DNA of 64,000 bases from Hyphomicrobiales bacterium (GCA_900469445.1 UBXM01000001.1:433724-497723); one strand, 5' to 3'; counted from the stretch's first letter, positions 18,159 through 29,204 are shown. Numbers and translations: made by a program. Notes: generated by a model not told the origin, from the sequence alone.

Positions 18159-19546
18159 CAGCCGTGACCTTCCTTGGTGAAGCTGCCGGAAACGGCTTTT
18201 CGCTCTTTCAGGAAGGCTGTTGGCTCACGGGTGCCGACAAAGCCGCGCGGCTTGAACAGCATGACGATGACCATCGCCAGGCCGAAAAGCAGCATGCGGT
18301 AGAGTTCGGGCGTGAAGTCCGGCCCGAAGACATGTTTGAGGAACTCCATCTCGCGCAAGAGCTCGGTTCCGCCGACCATGACGACCGCCGCAATGGCGAT
18401 GCCGGTGAGCGAACCCATGCCGCCGAGAACGACGATGGCAAGGATGACCGCCGATTCCAGGAAGACGAAGCTTTCCGGAGAGACGAAACCCTGACGGGCG
18501 GCGAAGAACGAGCCGGCGAAACCGCCGAACATCGCGCCTGTGGCAAATGCCGTCAGCTTGGTGGTGACGGTATTGATACCGAGCGAACGGCAGGCAATCT
18601 CGTCCTCGCGCAGCGCCTCCCAGGCACGGCCGATCGGCATGCGGCGCAGGCGAATGGTGACATAGGCCGTCAGCATGCAGAGTGCCAGGATGATGTAGAA
18701 GAGGAACATCTTGTAATAGACCGATGAAGACGGCAGTCCCCAAGCCTTATTGAAGTTGTTCGCAGCGCCGACATCGAAGGACCAGATGCCGAAGAAGGTT
18801 GCCTTCTCGATGCCCGATATGCCGAACGTGCCGCGGGTGACATCCGTCCAGTTGATCAGCACGAGACGGATGATCTCACCGAAGGCAAGTGTGACGATCG
18901 CCAGATAATCCCCTCGAAGCCGCAGGACCGGGAAACCGAGGATGATGCCCCAGAGTGCTGCCAGAATGCCGGCCATCGGCAGAAGCAGCCAGAAGGAAAA
19001 GCCGAAATGCGCCGACAGCAACGCGTAGGAATAGGCACCGACCGCGTAGAAGGCGACATAGCCAAGATCGAGCAGACCGGCCAATCCGACGACGATATTC
19101 AGGCCCCAGGCGAGCATCACGTAGATGAGGATCTGGATGCCGAAATTGTCGACATATTTCAGCGAGCCCTGACGGCCGAAGATGAGCATCGCCAGGAACG
19201 GGTAGCAGAGCAGGAAGATCAGCGCGATCTTGAGAAAATGCGTGCGGAAGAAGCCCTTCTCGTCCGAAATCTCCAGAACGCCGGTCTTCGCCTTGGCGAG
19301 CTTGCGGCTATCCAGATGCGGCTTGATGAAGCCGACCGTGACGAAGCGGCCGATAGCGGCAACCGCGACGAACACGCCGAGCAGGCCCCAGCGGGTGCGC
19401 CAGACGAGCTGATTGTTGATGTCCTGATAGGTCTCGATGCCGACGAACAGGAGGAACATGCCGAGCGCGATAACGCCCGCGAAAATGCCTTCCTTGATCG
19501 CCTTTGTCATCACGCCGGACTGGTTGTTTTCAGTGGTGTAAGCCAT
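18158..19546 (-). CDS. livM: Branched-chain amino acid ABC transporter permease LivM
   Basis: A 462-residue membrane permease. About 120 N-terminal residues with extra helices precede the LivM core, in which [20 protein letters not shown] is the family motif and [25 protein letters not shown] is the cytoplasmic coupling loop. The length is typical of alphaproteobacterial LivM, which carries this extension. It begins 1 bp from the livH stop and overlaps livG. Confidence 0.94.
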   Translation of the reverse strand: MAYTTENNQSGVMTKAIKEGIFAGVIALGMFLLFVGIETYQDINNQLVWRTRWGLLGVFVAVAAIGRFVTVGFIKPHLDSRKLAKAKTGVLEISDEKGFFRTHFLKIALIFLLCYPFLAMLIFGRQGSLKYVDNFGIQILIYVMLAWGLNIVVGLAGLLDLGYVAFYAVGAYSYALLSAHFGFSFWLLLPMAGILAALWGIILGFPVLRLRGDYLAIVTLAFGEIIRLVLINWTDVTRGTFGISGIEKATFFGIWSFDVGAANNFNKAWGLPSSSVYYKMFLFYIILALCMLTAYVTIRLRRMPIGRAWEALREDEIACRSLGINTVTTKLTAFATGAMFGGFAGSFFAARQGFVSPESFVFLESAVILAIVVLGGMGSLTGIAIAAVVMVGGTELLREMEFLKHVFGPDFTPELYRMLLFGLAMVIVMLFKPRGFVGTREPTAFLKERKAVSGSFTKEGHG

Positions 19547-19547
19547 G

Positions 19548-20450
<903 letters not shown>

Positions 20451-20717
20451 ATAGTTTCCCCTAATGCGGTCCTTGATCGGCCGCACCATTCTTTAAAAGA
20501 CCTGATGAGATCTTCAATTTTTTTGATTCCTATCCGTTTCGTTAAAAATGTGAAGTGCAAATTAAAGAGGCAGATCAATTTTCACGAGCTTTTGCCCGGA
20601 ATGGCGCAATTACGCTCAAAAATGCCAGAAATGCGGCATGAATCCCACAAAAAATGAGCGTTTTCGGTGTAAAAACCGACAGTTCCAACCAGCGCTTTTC
20701 TATAGAGTTTACAACCA

Positions 20718-23144
20718 TCAAGAGCGCATTCGCGACCCGTTCGAGTCGAATAGCGGCATCGGCTGCAGACGTGCAGGCAATATTTCACCCAGGATCTCGA
20801 TCTGCCAGCCGGAAGCCGTCTCGGCTATATCCTTGGGCACATACCCCATGGCGACCGAGACGCCGGATGCATGTGCATAACCGCCGGAAGTCACCCAGCC
20901 CCTTACCTCGCCGTTCAACGAAATCGGCTCGTCGCCGATGACGTCTGCATCTTTTGAATCGACGATCAGGGTGATCAGCCTCAGCGCACCGCCGGACGCC
21001 TTTTCCTCCAGTGCCGCCTGCTTGCCGATGAAGTCCGCGGACTTTCCATGGGCGATAAACCGGCCAAGCCCGGCTTCCAGCGGCCCGTAGAGGGGACGAT
21101 ATTCCCGCGACCAGCTGCCGAAGGATTTTTCCACACGAAGCGCGTTGAGCGCCCGAAGGCCGAACAGCGAAATACCGAATTCGGCGCCGGCCTCCATGAT
21201 CGCATCGAACAGATAGCGCTGATATTCCGGCTTCATCCAGATCTCGTAACCGAGATCGCCGGTATAACTGACACGCCCGAGAATGACCGGCGCCATGCCG
21301 AGATCGAGTTCACGCACGGCCATGAAAGGCATGGCGGTATCCGACAGATCGAGATGCGTCAGTTTCTGCAGCACGTCCCGCGCCTTGGGCCCGGCAACGG
21401 ACAGGCCCAGCAGGCCGAGATTGAGCGCCTCGACCTCCACCGAGCCATCCTCCGGCAGATGCTGCTCGAACCAGCGCATGTGATAATCCTCGGCAATGCC
21501 GGAACCGATCAGCAGGAACTCGTCGTCCCCGATTGCCGCAAGGGTGAAATCGCCGATCAGCTTGCCCGCCTCGTTCAGCATCGGGGCAAGCGCCATGCGG
21601 CCGACACCCGGCACCTTGCCAGCCAGCATGCCGTCCAGCCAGTTGCGGGCCCCCTCGCCCGCGATCAGATATTTGGCAAAACCTGACGTCTCCATCATCC
21701 CGACGGAAGCCCGCACCGACTTTGCTTCGTTTCCGACATGGTCGAAATCGGTCGAGCGCCGCCAGGAGAAAGCGTCCTCGACACCTTCGGGTGCAAACCA
21801 CAATGGCGTTTCCAGCCCGTAGGATGCGCCGAACACGGCACCGGCAGCCTTCAGCCTGTCGTAGATCGGCGTCGTCAGCAGCGGACGTGCGCCCGGCAGT
21901 TCCTCGTTCGGATACCGGATCGAGAAACGGCGGGAATAGTTTTCCCGCACCTTGGCATTGGTATAACCGAGCGTCGCATAATCGCCGTAGCGGCAGACAT
22001 CCATGGCAAAGACGTCGAAACCGGGATCGCCGTTGATGATCCACTGCGCCAGCGCCAGCCCGACACCGCCGCCCTGGCTGAACCCTGCCATGACGGCGCA
22101 GGCCGACCAGAAATTGGTCATGCCGCGCACCGGCCCGACCAGCGGATTTCCATCCGGCGAAAAGGTGAACGGCCCGTTGATGACCGTTTTGATGCCGGCA
22201 TTGTTGAAGGCCGGGAAATGCCGAAAGCCGACCTCAAGCTCGCCGGAAATCCGCTCGATATCCTCGGCCAGCAATTCGTGGCCGAACGTCCATGGCGTCT
22301 CGATCGGCGACCACGGGCGGCAGTCCTTTTCATAGGTGCCCATCAGCATGCCGTTGCGCTCCTGGCGGATGTAGATCTCGCCGTCGAAATCGACGCAATG
22401 CATCAGTTCGCGCCCGGACTTGCGATTGAAGTCGATCACCTCGGGCATGTCCTCGGTGATCAGATACATATGCTCCATGGCCAGCACCGGCAGTTCCAGC
22501 CCGACCATGCGCCCGACCTCGCGCGCCCAAAGACCCGCCGCGTTGACGACATGCTCGGCCCGGATCTCGCCCTTGTCCGTCACCACCCGCCACATGCCGT
22601 CCGGCAGCTGGATCAGCTCCTCGACCTTGGTGTGGAGATAGATCTCGGCTCCGTTTTTCTTGGCTGATTTCGCATAGGCATGGGTGGTGCCGTAAGGATC
22701 GAGATGCCCCTCATGCGGATCGAAGACCGCGCCGACGAATTCTTTCGGATCGAGCAGCGGCATCATCTCATGCGCTTCCTCGACCGAGACGAGCCGTGCC
22801 TCGCCGCCGGCATATTTGCCCTTGGCAAGCAGCGACTTGAACCAGTCGAACCGCTCGTTCGTCGCCGCCAGCATCAGGCCGGACGTCATGTGCAGGCCGA
22901 TATCCTGGCCGGAATAGGCCTCGATCTCCTTGTAGAGCTCGACCGTGTATTTCTGCAGCTTGGCGACGTTGGGATCACCGTTGATCGTATGCATGCCGCC
23001 TGCCGCATGCCAGGTGGAGCCGGAGGTAAGCTCGGAGCGCTCGACCAGAACCACGTCCGTCCAGCCGAATTTCGTCAGGTGGTAGAGGATGGAACATCCG
23101 ACGACACCGCCGCCGATCACGACAACCCGGGCATGGCTCTTCAT
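20718..23144 (-). CDS. GcvT-type FAD-dependent oxidoreductase (dimethylglycine/sarcosine dehydrogenase-like)
   Basis: An 808-residue two-part enzyme. The N-terminal DAO domain (about 1-430) starts with VVVIGGGVVGCSILYHL for FAD binding and has the STWHAAGG motif whose His (residue 46) is the covalent FAD anchor in dimethylglycine dehydrogenase. The C-terminal part (about 440-800) is a GCV_T folate-binding domain with GDLGYEIWMKPE and GLRALNALRVEKSF. Such enzymes demethylate N-methylglycines and pass the methyl carbon to tetrahydrofolate. It lies near the sarcosine oxidase operon but is separated from it by a toxin-antitoxin module. The exact substrate (dimethylglycine, sarcosine or another N-methyl compound) is not certain. 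Confidence 0.88.
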   Translation of the reverse strand: MKSHARVVVIGGGVVGCSILYHLTKFGWTDVVLVERSELTSGSTWHAAGGMHTINGDPNVAKLQKYTVELYKEIEAYSGQDIGLHMTSGLMLAATNERFDWFKSLLAKGKYAGGEARLVSVEEAHEMMPLLDPKEFVGAVFDPHEGHLDPYGTTHAYAKSAKKNGAEIYLHTKVEELIQLPDGMWRVVTDKGEIRAEHVVNAAGLWAREVGRMVGLELPVLAMEHMYLITEDMPEVIDFNRKSGRELMHCVDFDGEIYIRQERNGMLMGTYEKDCRPWSPIETPWTFGHELLAEDIERISGELEVGFRHFPAFNNAGIKTVINGPFTFSPDGNPLVGPVRGMTNFWSACAVMAGFSQGGGVGLALAQWIINGDPGFDVFAMDVCRYGDYATLGYTNAKVRENYSRRFSIRYPNEELPGARPLLTTPIYDRLKAAGAVFGASYGLETPLWFAPEGVEDAFSWRRSTDFDHVGNEAKSVRASVGMMETSGFAKYLIAGEGARNWLDGMLAGKVPGVGRMALAPMLNEAGKLIGDFTLAAIGDDEFLLIGSGIAEDYHMRWFEQHLPEDGSVEVEALNLGLLGLSVAGPKARDVLQKLTHLDLSDTAMPFMAVRELDLGMAPVILGRVSYTGDLGYEIWMKPEYQRYLFDAIMEAGAEFGISLFGLRALNALRVEKSFGSWSREYRPLYGPLEAGLGRFIAHGKSADFIGKQAALEEKASGGALRLITLIVDSKDADVIGDEPISLNGEVRGWVTSGGYAHASGVSVAMGYVPKDIAETASGWQIEILGEILPARLQPMPLFDSNGSRMRS

Positions 23145-23322
23145 TCAAATTCTCCGGTGAGAAAAACGAAAGATGCGCCGAGCCTAGAGCCTCTGCCGCA
23201 CGGCCAATAGGCTGTTCTGCGAAATGGGATTTGTCGTTTCCGACATAGCCGATGTTCGGATTGCGGCAGAAGTTAAACGCGGGTCAGCGGGAAGAAAGAG
23301 CCCCTCCCATGAATCATGGTTA

Positions 23323-23375
23323 GTATCACTGCATGATACGAAATATTGACACTGGATAGTATCGCTTTATGATAC
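23323..23375 (+). promoter_or_regulatory. higBA promoter with two tandem palindromic operators
   Basis: Two copies of GTATC-N7-GATAC lie at 23323-23339 and 23359-23375, 36 bp apart, within the wider consensus AGTATCnCTnnATGATAC. A strong promoter, TTGACA (23346-23351) with TATGAT (23368-23373) at 16-bp spacing, lies so that the second palindrome covers the -10 box and the first lies just upstream of -35. This is the classic layout for autorepression by the HigA antitoxin. Confidence 0.8.
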
Positions 23376-23394
23376 GCCTCATCGGGAGGCCGAC

Positions 23395-23676
23395 GTGATC
23401 CGATCGTTCAAGGATAAGCTTACGCGATCCATCGCGGATGGTACCGTCAGGAAAGGCTTTCCGGCCGATCTCGTCCGCCGCGCGCAACAGCTTCTCACCT
23501 TGCTGGATGCAGCAAGCTCGATGGAGGATTTACGATCACCGCCCGGCAATCGGCTTGAAGAGCTTCTTGGTGATCGGGAAGGACAACATTCGATCAGGAT
23601 CAACAAGCAATGGCGGATCTGTTTCCGCTGGACAGAGGCAGGACCCGAAGAGGTCGAGATTACCGACTATCACTGA
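23395..23676 (+). CDS. higB: HigB-family toxin (type II toxin-antitoxin)
   Basis: A 93-residue basic protein of the RelE/HigB superfamily (plasmid maintenance killer type). The conserved LRSPPGNRLEELLGDREGQHSIRINKQWRICF region and the C-terminal TDYH are the ribosome-dependent mRNA-interferase marks. It starts with GTG at 23395 behind GGGAGG. As usual for hig modules, the toxin gene precedes the antitoxin gene, 43 bp upstream of it. It is transcribed from a promoter overlapped by twin palindromes. Confidence 0.93.
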   Translation: MIRSFKDKLTRSIADGTVRKGFPADLVRRAQQLLTLLDAASSMEDLRSPPGNRLEELLGDREGQHSIRINKQWRICFRWTEAGPEEVEITDYH

Positions 23677-23719
23677 TCTGTCACCTGGACAGGCGCACAG
23701 TTTGATGAAGGCAGACAAA

Positions 23720-24022
23720 ATGGCGACCAGCAACCTACCGGCCATCCACCCTGGTGAAATCCTTCGGGATCTTTATCTCGAGCCACTGGATATGACGCCT
23801 TATGCGCTGGCCAAGAGGCTCAACGTGCCGCGCACACGCATCGAGCGCATCGTCGCCGAAAAGACCGGCATCACACCCGATACGGCGCTGCGCCTCGCCA
23901 AATTTTTCAAGACGTCGCCGGAATTGTGGCTGAATATGCAGGCAAGTTATGACCTCAAGATACAGGCTCCGGCGCTCGCCGATGAACTGGCGAACATCGA
24001 GGAATATGCGCTAGCCGGTTAA
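23720..24022 (+). CDS. higA: HigA-family antitoxin (XRE helix-turn-helix)
   Basis: A 100-residue protein with the family opening AIHPGEILRDLYLEPLDMT and a central HTH (PYALAKRLNVPRTRIERIVAEK), followed by TPDTALRLAKFFKTSPELWLN, all hallmarks of HigA. The start at 23720 is preferred because AAGG lies 8 nt upstream; 23705 is an alternative start. It neutralises HigB and, with it, represses the operon. Its stop is only 8 bp from the stop of the convergent soxG gene. Confidence 0.94.
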   Translation: MATSNLPAIHPGEILRDLYLEPLDMTPYALAKRLNVPRTRIERIVAEKTGITPDTALRLAKFFKTSPELWLNMQASYDLKIQAPALADELANIEEYALAG

Positions 24023-24030
24023 TTGCCGTC

Positions 24031-24582
24031 TCAACTATCCGCAAACGCAGCCGTCAGCGCAAACTCGCGGCCCATCTCCATCACGTCCTCGAACAGCGAG
24101 CCACAGAAGGAGCGCGGCACGACGATCTCGAACGTGTCGGCACCGGTTCGCGCCAGATTGACCGAAACGTGGCAGCACAGCATGTTTGCGGAAGTGCCGA
24201 TGGCGAATGCGTCGGCGTGAAGATCAACCGCCACGCATTTGGCCAGGATCTTGCGCACATTCGGTCCATGGATCCGCAGCAGCGCCCGGCCATCGCTCTG
24301 ATCGACGATCGAGGCGCCGGCAATTTCGCCAAGACGGTTTTCGATCACGGCGGCTCCCAATGTCGTCGAGACGACGAGCCATTCGTCGGGCGCGCAATAT
24401 CGCAGATGAACACCCTCCACCGGTTTCAGCGCATCTTCGACGGCAGCTTCATGCGCGCGATGGGCCAGGATGGAAAAGATCGCCGGACGGCGGATCACAG
24501 CAATATGGTTCGGGTTGGCCTTTTCGCCGAAACCCGCGAGATAGTCTTCCAGCACATGCCGGTGATAAAGCGTGAGCGACAT
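24031..24582 (-). CDS. soxG: Sarcosine oxidase gamma subunit
   Basis: A 183-residue protein with the SoxG pattern: CAPDEWLVVS, SIVDQSDGRALLRIHGPNVRKILAKCVAVDLH and a C-terminal DVMEMGREF. The gamma subunit is a GcvT-related structural subunit of heterotetrameric sarcosine oxidase. It starts 6 bp after the soxA stop on the same strand and closes the soxBDAG operon. Confidence 0.93.
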   Translation of the reverse strand: MSLTLYHRHVLEDYLAGFGEKANPNHIAVIRRPAIFSILAHRAHEAAVEDALKPVEGVHLRYCAPDEWLVVSTTLGAAVIENRLGEIAGASIVDQSDGRALLRIHGPNVRKILAKCVAVDLHADAFAIGTSANMLCCHVSVNLARTGADTFEIVVPRSFCGSLFEDVMEMGREFALTAAFADS

Positions 24583-24588
24583 GATGGC

Positions 24589-27546
24589 CTACCCCTGGAG
24601 CTTGCGGTTTTCGGGATCGACGAAGACGGGCGGGCAGACCTGCGCCAGCACCTGACCACCGCGCAGGCCATCCCACACGACAATCGTTTCGCCGTAACGC
24701 TCACGGCCCGATTTCATCAGGGCGAGGCCGATCGTATGCCCGAGTGTCGGCGATTGGCAGACGGAGGAAACCCAGCCCTGATCATTGGCCATGGCAGGGG
24801 TCGCGTCTTCTTTCAAAAGATGCGCGCCGGCGCTGAATTCCTCGAGCTTCTCCAGCGGCCTCAGACCCACGAGCTGCAGCCGGTCAGCGGCGGTGAGGCC
24901 GAAACGGCTGGACTGCCTCTTGCCGATGAAGTCGGGCTTCTGCATCGCCATCATCCGCCCGAACCCGAGATCGTCCGGCGTCGTGCGGCCATCGATCTCG
25001 CTATGGGTGACAAAACCCTTTTCGATGCGCAGAACATTGAGGGCTTCGACGCCATAGGCGCAGATCCCCTCGTCCCTGCCAGCCTCCATGATCGCATCCG
25101 CAACCGCTTCGCCGTAACCCGAGGGGACGGCAAGTTCGTAAGCCAGCTCGCCCGAGAACGAGATACGGAAGAGACGTGCCTTGAGACCACCGCGCAACGT
25201 CACGGCTCTGGCGCCGAGATAAGGGAAGGCCGCGTCGGAAATATCGTCTTCGACGACACGGCTCATGATCGTCCGTGCCTTCGGCCCGGCAAGCGACATC
25301 TGCGCCCACTGGTCGGTCACGGAGACGAAACGGACGTCAAGTTCCGGCCAGAAGGTCTGCGCTGCAAATTCCAGATGCGCCATGACTTCGCCCGCATAGG
25401 CCGTCGTCGTGGTCATCACGTAATGATTTTCGGAAAGTCGGCTGGTCGTGCCGTCGTCGAGGATCATGCCGTCCTCGCGCAGCATCAATCCGTAACGCGC
25501 CTTGCCGACCGGCAGCTTGAGGAAATTGTTGCAATAGACGCGGTTCAGAAACTCGGCAGCGCCGGTGCCAAAGATCTCGATCTTGCCGAGTGTCGAAACA
25601 TCGCAAAGCCCGGCATTGCTGCGGACGGTCTGGACCTCGCGGTCGACGCTCTCGCGCCAGGTTCTCTCCCCGGCCCGTGCGAACCAGGAGGAGCGATGCC
25701 AAAGCCCCGCCTCCACGAAGGTGGCCCCGTTCTTTTTCGCCCAGTCATGCAGAGGCGAGGTTCTGGTCGGCGCAGCGTGTTCGCCACGCGAGGTGCCCGC
25801 CAGCGCGCCGAAGGAAACCGGCGTGTAGAATGGCCTGAACGTCGTCGTGCCTATCTGAGCCGGCGAAACGCCGCGCATGCCGGCAACGATGCCGATCGTG
25901 TTGACATTGCCGAGCTTGCCCTGATCCGTCGCCATGCCGGCGGTCGTATAACGCTTGGTATGCTCGATATGGCCGAACCCTTCGCGCTGGGCGAGCCCGA
26001 GATCGCTCACCGCCACATCGTTCTGCAGATCGACAAAGGCCTTGCCCTTGGCGCCCGGCACATACCAGACCGGTGCAAAGGCCGGATCGTATTCGCCCTC
26101 CACTTCGGGAATGTTCATTTCATAAGCGGCAAAGCCGAGTTCACGGGCAAGTGCCGCCGCCTTGGCCGCACCATCCCTGAGGCTTGCCGAAATCGTCTGC
26201 GCACCGGCAGCAGACCCGGCGGCGACGAAGGCGGAGCCCACATCCGGCGCCAGAAAAGCCTGTGCCTCGTCGGACCAGACCGGTTTTGCGCCGCGCTGAC
26301 ACATCAGATGCACGATCGGCGACCAGCCGCCCGACATCGCCAGCGCATCGCAGGCGATCTCTTCCTGGAAGCCGGAACGTTCGGCAATCAGCGCATCGAT
26401 GCGTTTGCGCCCCTTGGTATCCACCACCGCGCCGCCACGGATCATGCGTACGCCCTCAGGCACGGCATCTGCCGATTGCGCACGGGCATCGATGATTGTC
26501 GTCACGTCGACGCCGGCGGCAATCAGGTCGGAAGCGGTCCGATATCCCGAACCGCCATTGGTGAAGACGGCAACCTTGCCGCCCGCCGCCACTCCGTAAC
26601 GGTTGGCATAGGTGCGCATGGCGCTGGCCGTCATCACGCCCGGCTTGTCGTTGCCGCCGAAAACCAGCGGCCGCTCTTCCGAGCCCGAAGCCAGAATGGC
26701 GCGCTTGGCGACGATGCGCCAAAGCCGTTCCATCGGCAGATCGGGCGATGGCACAGCCACATGTTTCTGCACCCGCTCGACGGCACCGAAAACCATATCG
26801 TCATACCAGCCGAACACGGTCGTGCGCGGCATCAGCGTCACATTGGGAAGCGAAGCGAGTTCCTCGATCGCGGCCTTGACGAAATCCAGAGCCGAAACGC
26901 CGCCAACCGAGGCGCTTTCCGACAGAAGCGATCCGCCAAGCAGAAAACCTTCATCCGCCAGCATGACGCGTGCACCGGCACGCCCGGCAGCCAGCGCCGC
27001 CATCAGGCCTGCCGGACCGGAGCCGATGACCAGAAGATCGCAATGCGCCCAGGATTTCTCATAGCGATCCGGGTCTGCCTGCATGGCAAGCTTGCCGAGA
27101 CCGGCGGCGCGGCGGATCACCGGTTCATACAGCTTTTCCCAAAGGGCAGCCGGCCACATGAAGGTCTTGTAGTAGAAGCCCGCGCCAAGCATTGGCGAAA
27201 GCAGGCCGTTGATCGCGCCGATATCGGTCGACAGCGACGGCCAGCGGTTCTGGCTGACGGCGGTCAGACCGTTATAGAGCTCGGCGACGGTTGCGCGCAC
27301 ATTCGGTTCGGCGCGTGCGCCGGTGCCGATCGTCATCAGCGCGTTCGGCTCGGAGGAGCCTGCCGTCACCGGCCCGCGCGGACGGTGATATTTGAAGCTG
27401 CGGCCCATCAGCATCTGGTCATTGGCAAGCAGCGCCGACGCGAGCGTGTCGCCATCGAAACCCTTGTAGCTTTTGCCGTCGAAGGTGAAGGTCAGCGGCT
27501 GGCCGCGATTGACGGTACCCGCCGATCCGAGACGATAGGATGTCAT
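24589..27546 (-). CDS. soxA: Sarcosine oxidase alpha subunit
   Basis: A 985-residue protein. The N-terminal ferredoxin-like/2Fe-2S-type domain (PLTFTFDGKSYKGFDGDTLASALLAN) is followed by a NAD-binding Rossmann domain (LLVIGSGPAGLMAALAAGRAGA) and by a C-terminal GCV_T folate domain (from about residue 590; LRIEKGFVTHSEIDGRTTPDDLG). It is the catalytic partner of SoxB: sarcosine is demethylated to glycine, and the one-carbon unit is passed to tetrahydrofolate with release of hydrogen peroxide. The start overlaps the soxD stop region (27543-27546). Confidence 0.95.
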   Translation of the reverse strand: MTSYRLGSAGTVNRGQPLTFTFDGKSYKGFDGDTLASALLANDQMLMGRSFKYHRPRGPVTAGSSEPNALMTIGTGARAEPNVRATVAELYNGLTAVSQNRWPSLSTDIGAINGLLSPMLGAGFYYKTFMWPAALWEKLYEPVIRRAAGLGKLAMQADPDRYEKSWAHCDLLVIGSGPAGLMAALAAGRAGARVMLADEGFLLGGSLLSESASVGGVSALDFVKAAIEELASLPNVTLMPRTTVFGWYDDMVFGAVERVQKHVAVPSPDLPMERLWRIVAKRAILASGSEERPLVFGGNDKPGVMTASAMRTYANRYGVAAGGKVAVFTNGGSGYRTASDLIAAGVDVTTIIDARAQSADAVPEGVRMIRGGAVVDTKGRKRIDALIAERSGFQEEIACDALAMSGGWSPIVHLMCQRGAKPVWSDEAQAFLAPDVGSAFVAAGSAAGAQTISASLRDGAAKAAALARELGFAAYEMNIPEVEGEYDPAFAPVWYVPGAKGKAFVDLQNDVAVSDLGLAQREGFGHIEHTKRYTTAGMATDQGKLGNVNTIGIVAGMRGVSPAQIGTTTFRPFYTPVSFGALAGTSRGEHAAPTRTSPLHDWAKKNGATFVEAGLWHRSSWFARAGERTWRESVDREVQTVRSNAGLCDVSTLGKIEIFGTGAAEFLNRVYCNNFLKLPVGKARYGLMLREDGMILDDGTTSRLSENHYVMTTTTAYAGEVMAHLEFAAQTFWPELDVRFVSVTDQWAQMSLAGPKARTIMSRVVEDDISDAAFPYLGARAVTLRGGLKARLFRISFSGELAYELAVPSGYGEAVADAIMEAGRDEGICAYGVEALNVLRIEKGFVTHSEIDGRTTPDDLGFGRMMAMQKPDFIGKRQSSRFGLTAADRLQLVGLRPLEKLEEFSAGAHLLKEDATPAMANDQGWVSSVCQSPTLGHTIGLALMKSGRERYGETIVVWDGLRGGQVLAQVCPPVFVDPENRKLQG

Positions 27547-27815
27547 TCGCTTGCCCCCCTGACAGCGGCGGCATCGGAAACGGCAAACACGTCGTGGGTC
27601 ACATTATCCCGTTCGACGATCAGCCAGCGGCGGCAACCGGCCGCGTGGTGCCAATATTCCTGGTAACGTCCCTTGGGGTTTTCGCGCAGATAGACGTAAG
27701 CGTGCCAGTCCTTTTCGCTCGCAGCCGGATCGGGCCTTTTGAGCGCCGCACCGCGAATGGAAAACTCTTCCTTGGGTCTGGTTCCGCAATGCGGACAGGT
27801 GATGAGGCTTGCCAT
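27543..27815 (-). CDS. soxD: Sarcosine oxidase delta subunit
   Basis: A 90-residue protein with the zinc-binding CPHCGTRPKEEF motif near the N-terminus and a C-terminal HHAAGCRRWL motif that completes the site. Between them lies DWHAYVYLRENPKGRYQEYW, typical of SoxD. Order and spacing (soxB, soxD, soxA, soxG) match the known rhizobial operon; its stop overlaps the soxA start by 4 bp. Confidence 0.95.
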   Translation of the reverse strand: MASLITCPHCGTRPKEEFSIRGAALKRPDPAASEKDWHAYVYLRENPKGRYQEYWHHAAGCRRWLIVERDNVTHDVFAVSDAAAVRGASE

Positions 27816-27823
27816 GGTCTATC

Positions 27824-29077
27824 TCAATGTATGTTCGGCTGGGGGCCCTTGCCCGCTTCGTCGATCATGTGACCGCGCTCGAAGCGGTCGAGCCGCAGAT
27901 AACGCGAAACATGGTGGCTCTCGTTCTTCGCAATCAGGTGGGCGAAGCAGAAGCCCGAGGCAGGTGTCGCCTTGAACCCGCCGTAACACCAGCCCGCATT
28001 AAGGTAGAGATTATCGATCGGCGTGCGGTCGATGATCGGCGAACCGTCCATCGACATGTCCATGACGCCACCCCAGGCGCGCAGAACCTTGGCGCGCGAA
28101 AGTCCGGGGATCAGCGAGACGCCCTCCTCCATCGTGTGCTCGACGGTCTGAAGATTGCCGCGCTGGGCGTAGGACGAATAATAGTCGATATCCGCACCGA
28201 AAACCAAACCGCCCTTGTCCGACTGCGAGATGTAGAAATGCCCGGCGCCATAGACGATTACATGATCGACTGCCGGCTTGATCCCTTCGGATACGAAGGC
28301 CTGCAGCACATGGGTTTCGATCGGCAGTTCCAGCCCGGCCATGCGCGCCGTCTCGGAGGAATGCCCGGCCGTTGCCAGAGCCAGCTTGTTGCAGCCGATG
28401 AAACCCTTGTTGGTCTCGACGCCCGTCACCCGCCCCTGCTCGTCGCGGCGGATGGCATTGACCTCGCAATGCTGGATGATGTCGACGCCGCGCATGTCCG
28501 CACCGCGCGCATAACCCCAGGCAACGGCATCGTGCCGAACCGTTCCGCCGCGTTTCTGCAGAAGGCCTGCCAGGATCGGAAAACGGGCATGGTCGTAATT
28601 GAGATAGGGCATCAGCGCCTGAAGCTGCTTGCGGTCCAAGAGTTCCGCATCGACGCCGTGCATGCGCATCGCGTTGCCACGCCGCGCATAGGCATCGCGC
28701 TGCCCATCCGAATGCGCCAGCATCATCACGCCGCGCTGGCTGACCATGGCATTATAGTTGAAATCCTGCTCGAGCCCTTCCCACAGTTTCAGGGAAAACT
28801 CGTAGAACGGGATATTGCCTTCGAGCAGATAGTTGGAGCGAATGATCGTCGTGTTGCGGCCGACATTGCCGGAGCCGATATAACCCTTCTCCAGAACGGC
28901 GATATTGGTGATGCCGAATTCCTTGGCGAGATAATAGGCTGTCGCAAGGCCATGCCCGCCACCGCCGACGATGATCACGTCGTAATGCGGTTTCGGCTCC
29001 GGTTCACGCCATGCCGGCTTCCAGAGCCGGTTGCCCGAAAGCGCCTGCTTGATGATCGAATATGCCGAATAACGCAT
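27824..29077 (-). CDS. soxB: Sarcosine oxidase beta subunit
   Basis: A 417-residue DAO-family flavoprotein. DVIIVGGGGHGLATAYYLAKEFG binds FAD; the C-terminal NAGWCYGGFKATPASG motif is present. The start at 29077 (MRYSAYSIIKQ) gives the standard 417-residue length and N-terminus; a 20-codon extension is rejected. It is the first gene of the sox operon, whose promoter must lie in the 285 bp before the DUF2793 gene. Confidence 0.95.
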   Translation of the reverse strand: MRYSAYSIIKQALSGNRLWKPAWREPEPKPHYDVIIVGGGGHGLATAYYLAKEFGITNIAVLEKGYIGSGNVGRNTTIIRSNYLLEGNIPFYEFSLKLWEGLEQDFNYNAMVSQRGVMMLAHSDGQRDAYARRGNAMRMHGVDAELLDRKQLQALMPYLNYDHARFPILAGLLQKRGGTVRHDAVAWGYARGADMRGVDIIQHCEVNAIRRDEQGRVTGVETNKGFIGCNKLALATAGHSSETARMAGLELPIETHVLQAFVSEGIKPAVDHVIVYGAGHFYISQSDKGGLVFGADIDYYSSYAQRGNLQTVEHTMEEGVSLIPGLSRAKVLRAWGGVMDMSMDGSPIIDRTPIDNLYLNAGWCYGGFKATPASGFCFAHLIAKNESHHVSRYLRLDRFERGHMIDEAGKGPQPNIH

Positions 29078-29204
29078 CCATCCGTCCCGTTCATGTCCGG
29101 TCCAACTTCGCATATGCAGGGATAAGGACAAGCGCATTCAGGACACCAACAGTTCCGTTTGCGACAGCTTTCCCTGCATCATCAGGCTGTTGCGCCGATA
29201 CGAC

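Noticed and set aside
24169..27666. A 1165-codon open frame on the plus strand opposite soxA and soxG
   Set aside because: It is a codon-bias shadow of high-GC genes; its translation has no recognisable domain and is His/Arg-rich in the pattern typical of antisense frames.
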